DNA of 64,000 bases, taken from positions 26,339 through 90,338 of the forward strand of contig JBGUBD010000014.1 of the NCBI GenBank assembly GCA_041821185.1, in the 5' to 3' direction. Origin of the DNA: Phycisphaerales bacterium AB-hyl4. GTDB taxonomy: Bacteria > Planctomycetota > Phycisphaerae > Phycisphaerales > Phycisphaeraceae. The notes under the pieces were generated by a model. It saw only the letters and a program-made list of their open reading frames with translations, made no database searches and was not told the origin of the DNA. The position numbers were made by a program, and so were the translations under genes. Below, piece after piece: positions 63,501-64,000 of the stretch. Every line of letters begins with the position of its first letter. The stretch's first letter is position 1.

Positions 63501-63840
63501 GTTCGAGCGGTCCTACACCTTCCAGGGCCAACGCATGACCAGCCGCGGCAGTCACACCAGCGGGGCGGGTGCGAACCACACGCTGTACCTGCCGATCGTT
63601 GTCGGGCCGAATGTCGAGGTGGTTGCGTCGAGCGAAACGCATGGCAACGTGGAACTCACCGTCGGCCAGTCCGCGGCGATACAGCAGATCACGTGGCGGC
63701 TGGACGGGCATGTCCTGCGCATGACCTTTGAGCAACCGGTGCCGATGACAGTGGTGCGGGAAGAACAGCTTGCAACGACGCCCTTACGCATCATTCGTCT
63801 GGACTTCAACGACCAGCCCGGACGCTGGACAGTCGAATAG
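60586..63840 (+). CDS. Large exported polysaccharide-active protein (cassette C)
   Basis: 1084 residues. Signal peptide (LTILSGMVACLFTATAFDTA). Residues about 45-205 form a CBM-like beta-sandwich (QVWLHVPAVPEDWSGYDELV, INLQLRSTGDRDEGYYLTQF), then further beta domains (DQYIYLPRDASFWELWVAAR). Residues about 540-790 look like an alpha/alpha toroid (YLNTLAWLYAYEADGINPYY, YHTAFMSNQWGHLLLGLYDA, GYYYEFGGLDGIYNIMNEHA), followed by a beta-rich C-terminus. The order toroid then beta-sandwich resembles polysaccharide lyases of the heparinase II/III or chondroitinase type, but I cannot name the family; conserved N, H, Y and R in the toroid (FMSNQWGH, SARNWNHRTNS) could be catalytic. The substrate-binding lectin and LacI gene upstream support a glycan role. 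Confidence 0.7.
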   Translation: MNQRTNGRALTILSGMVACLFTATAFDTAGASEGPTLASIEPLAREVQESVSFESLPATGKFAHRAFRNSDFVRRAGKTVLNWQPAEQGQVWLHVPAVPEDWSGYDELVLHLESARATGAKINLQLRSTGDRDEGYYLTQFEVDWRGPRTLRLSLDDDFTGHRAPAGMARIESMMFGASGWRAEPIAGTQLRVLDMQLVKIAHPVESLLAREGRQIWDAPNFNRRNYSGAVFHVNHREGDATVVDLSYQADSPLADEQPANLELRVFNPEDRCVLTADLSREGPQWYSTQIDLSDQPAGRYRISITGYHRGLALAAEPAQPIGVTGAYTLGLPGHVSDQYIYLPRDASFWELWVAARAPGQAIEVYDVDDRLVKTVEVPVEPTGWKRVRFDDVEGDSVWRLHATGGREFRVAVLGVPSVMWPDRASAEAYGRSVRHIAGRRVTHGWQVPMATWLAEVSEADLALNVDEPSRPDFSQMSDDQMLKLVPMVGAYGPLSQGPDLMEHQLLDIDAPQLGVFAYDLADIPDEPINPDWASPFRDTRYLNTLAWLYAYEADGINPYYRNPGLLNRIMAGVFQLWLAVGERQAVFSERADRPVLDTHMFFFLEPIASIYKLIGDDMPEPLQQAYRDGLVELFGRYAYHTAFMSNQWGHLLLGLYDAAEATGDPLLAAAYERNLTMLINHTAGSTNLGQSPAGYYYEFGGLDGIYNIMNEHAWSLLYRNSGDERLRDSVARSFELRRHLTVTGADGDLVSARNWNHRTNSGLAGGYPAARLLADWPVASRFVHRDPQQGEGHTNISWTVWHPDAARATLEHWWMRSVGFDRLGDRQGLAGPLGANLSYHAPPIAQPGQLACEEPGPFVRHFADEFTAGRFGPWYAVLYRGGAHSDRAFGGSGLATLWHERFGPIMLGHTPINGDHTPSTDEPDGVILTLTDAWTTPTDERRSTYKAHGKLTGDVDRAELASTLTTGGDDVFERSYTFQGQRMTSRGSHTSGAGANHTLYLPIVVGPNVEVVASSETHGNVELTVGQSAAIQQITWRLDGHVLRMTFEQPVPMTVVREEQLATTPLRIIRLDFNDQPGRWTVE

Positions 63841-64000
63841 ACGTCGACCAACGGCAGCGAGTTCGCCCGCTTCACCACGCTGGAGAAGCGGTTGAAGTTG
63901 AACGTCTACTTCGCCGAGCCGTACAAGGCCTGGCAGCGCGGGGCGAACGAAAACACCAACGGCCTGATCCGCCAGTTCTTCCCCAAGGGCGTCGACCTGC
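63841..64000 (+). pseudogene. IS30-family transposase fragment, runs off the right edge
   Basis: Begins directly after the stop of the previous gene: TNGSEFARFTTLEKRLKLNV, YFAEPYKAWQRGANENTNGL and IRQFFPKGVDL, the C-terminal part of the IS30 DDE domain with the catalytic Glu in NENTNGLIRQ. The preceding DNG motif reads TNG, so the second catalytic Asp is replaced by Thr at the break. No N-terminal part is present. Confidence 0.85.

Overview
The window looks like a piece of a planctomycete chromosome, probably class Phycisphaerae. The evidence is high-GC coding sequence, prepilin-like proteins of the H-X9-DG type, PEP-CTERM surface proteins, DUF4838 enzymes, BlaI/M56 pairs and PadR genes followed by HAAS-type membrane proteins. 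This is inferred from protein families; no rRNA or other marker gene is present.

Bases 1-24.9 kb are dense and orderly. A minus-strand operon holds blaI, a HEAT-repeat protein and a giant M56 peptidase that runs off the left edge. Divergent from it is an ECF sigma factor with a membrane-anchored putative anti-sigma factor and two exported proteins. Next come an ABC-2 exporter trio, an ASCH-GrpB fusion, an aminoglycoside-nucleotidyltransferase-like protein, a putative metalloprotease, a PadR/HAAS pair, a GntR(YtrA)-ABC-permease operon, and a second PadR/HAAS pair whose second gene is cut off at about 24.94 kb.

From 24.94 kb to the right edge the sequence is accessory. It has many relics: IS1380, IS5 (two), IS3, ISL3, IS110, IS30, a Y-family polymerase fragment, a large serine recombinase fragment and an hsdR fragment. 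A near-identical repeat of about 97 bp lies at 25.24 and 45.79 kb. The intact cargo falls into three versions of one cassette plus a catabolic operon and some orphans. Cassette A (27.0-31.9 kb, +) is LacI, H-X9-DG pseudopilin, DUF4838 enzyme and a fossil PEP-CTERM tail. Cassette B (46.0-51.7 kb, -) is LacI, pseudopilin, DUF4838 paralogue and PEP-CTERM protein. Cassette C (57.5-63.8 kb, +) is LacI, LamG/PEP-CTERM protein, pseudopilin and a 1084-residue exported polysaccharide-active protein. I read these as substrate-specific polysaccharide capture and degradation units, each with its own repressor, surface proteins and large secreted enzyme.

Between A and B, bases 31.97-37.25 kb encode creatininase-like, DapA-like, amidohydrolase, RidA, SDR and enolase-superfamily proteins. 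Together they fit a non-phosphorylative sugar-acid route (oxidation, lactone opening, dehydration, aldol cleavage) that could feed on sugars released by the secreted enzymes.

Orphans that may be defence genes lie at 39.0-41.7 kb (an AbiGi-like protein beside an alpha/beta hydrolase) and 53.5-54.8 kb (a protein with an R-x4-H HEPN-type motif). A replication-like two-gene module from an integrated element lies at 55.0-56.8 kb, with one solitary type I-C-like CRISPR repeat next to it.
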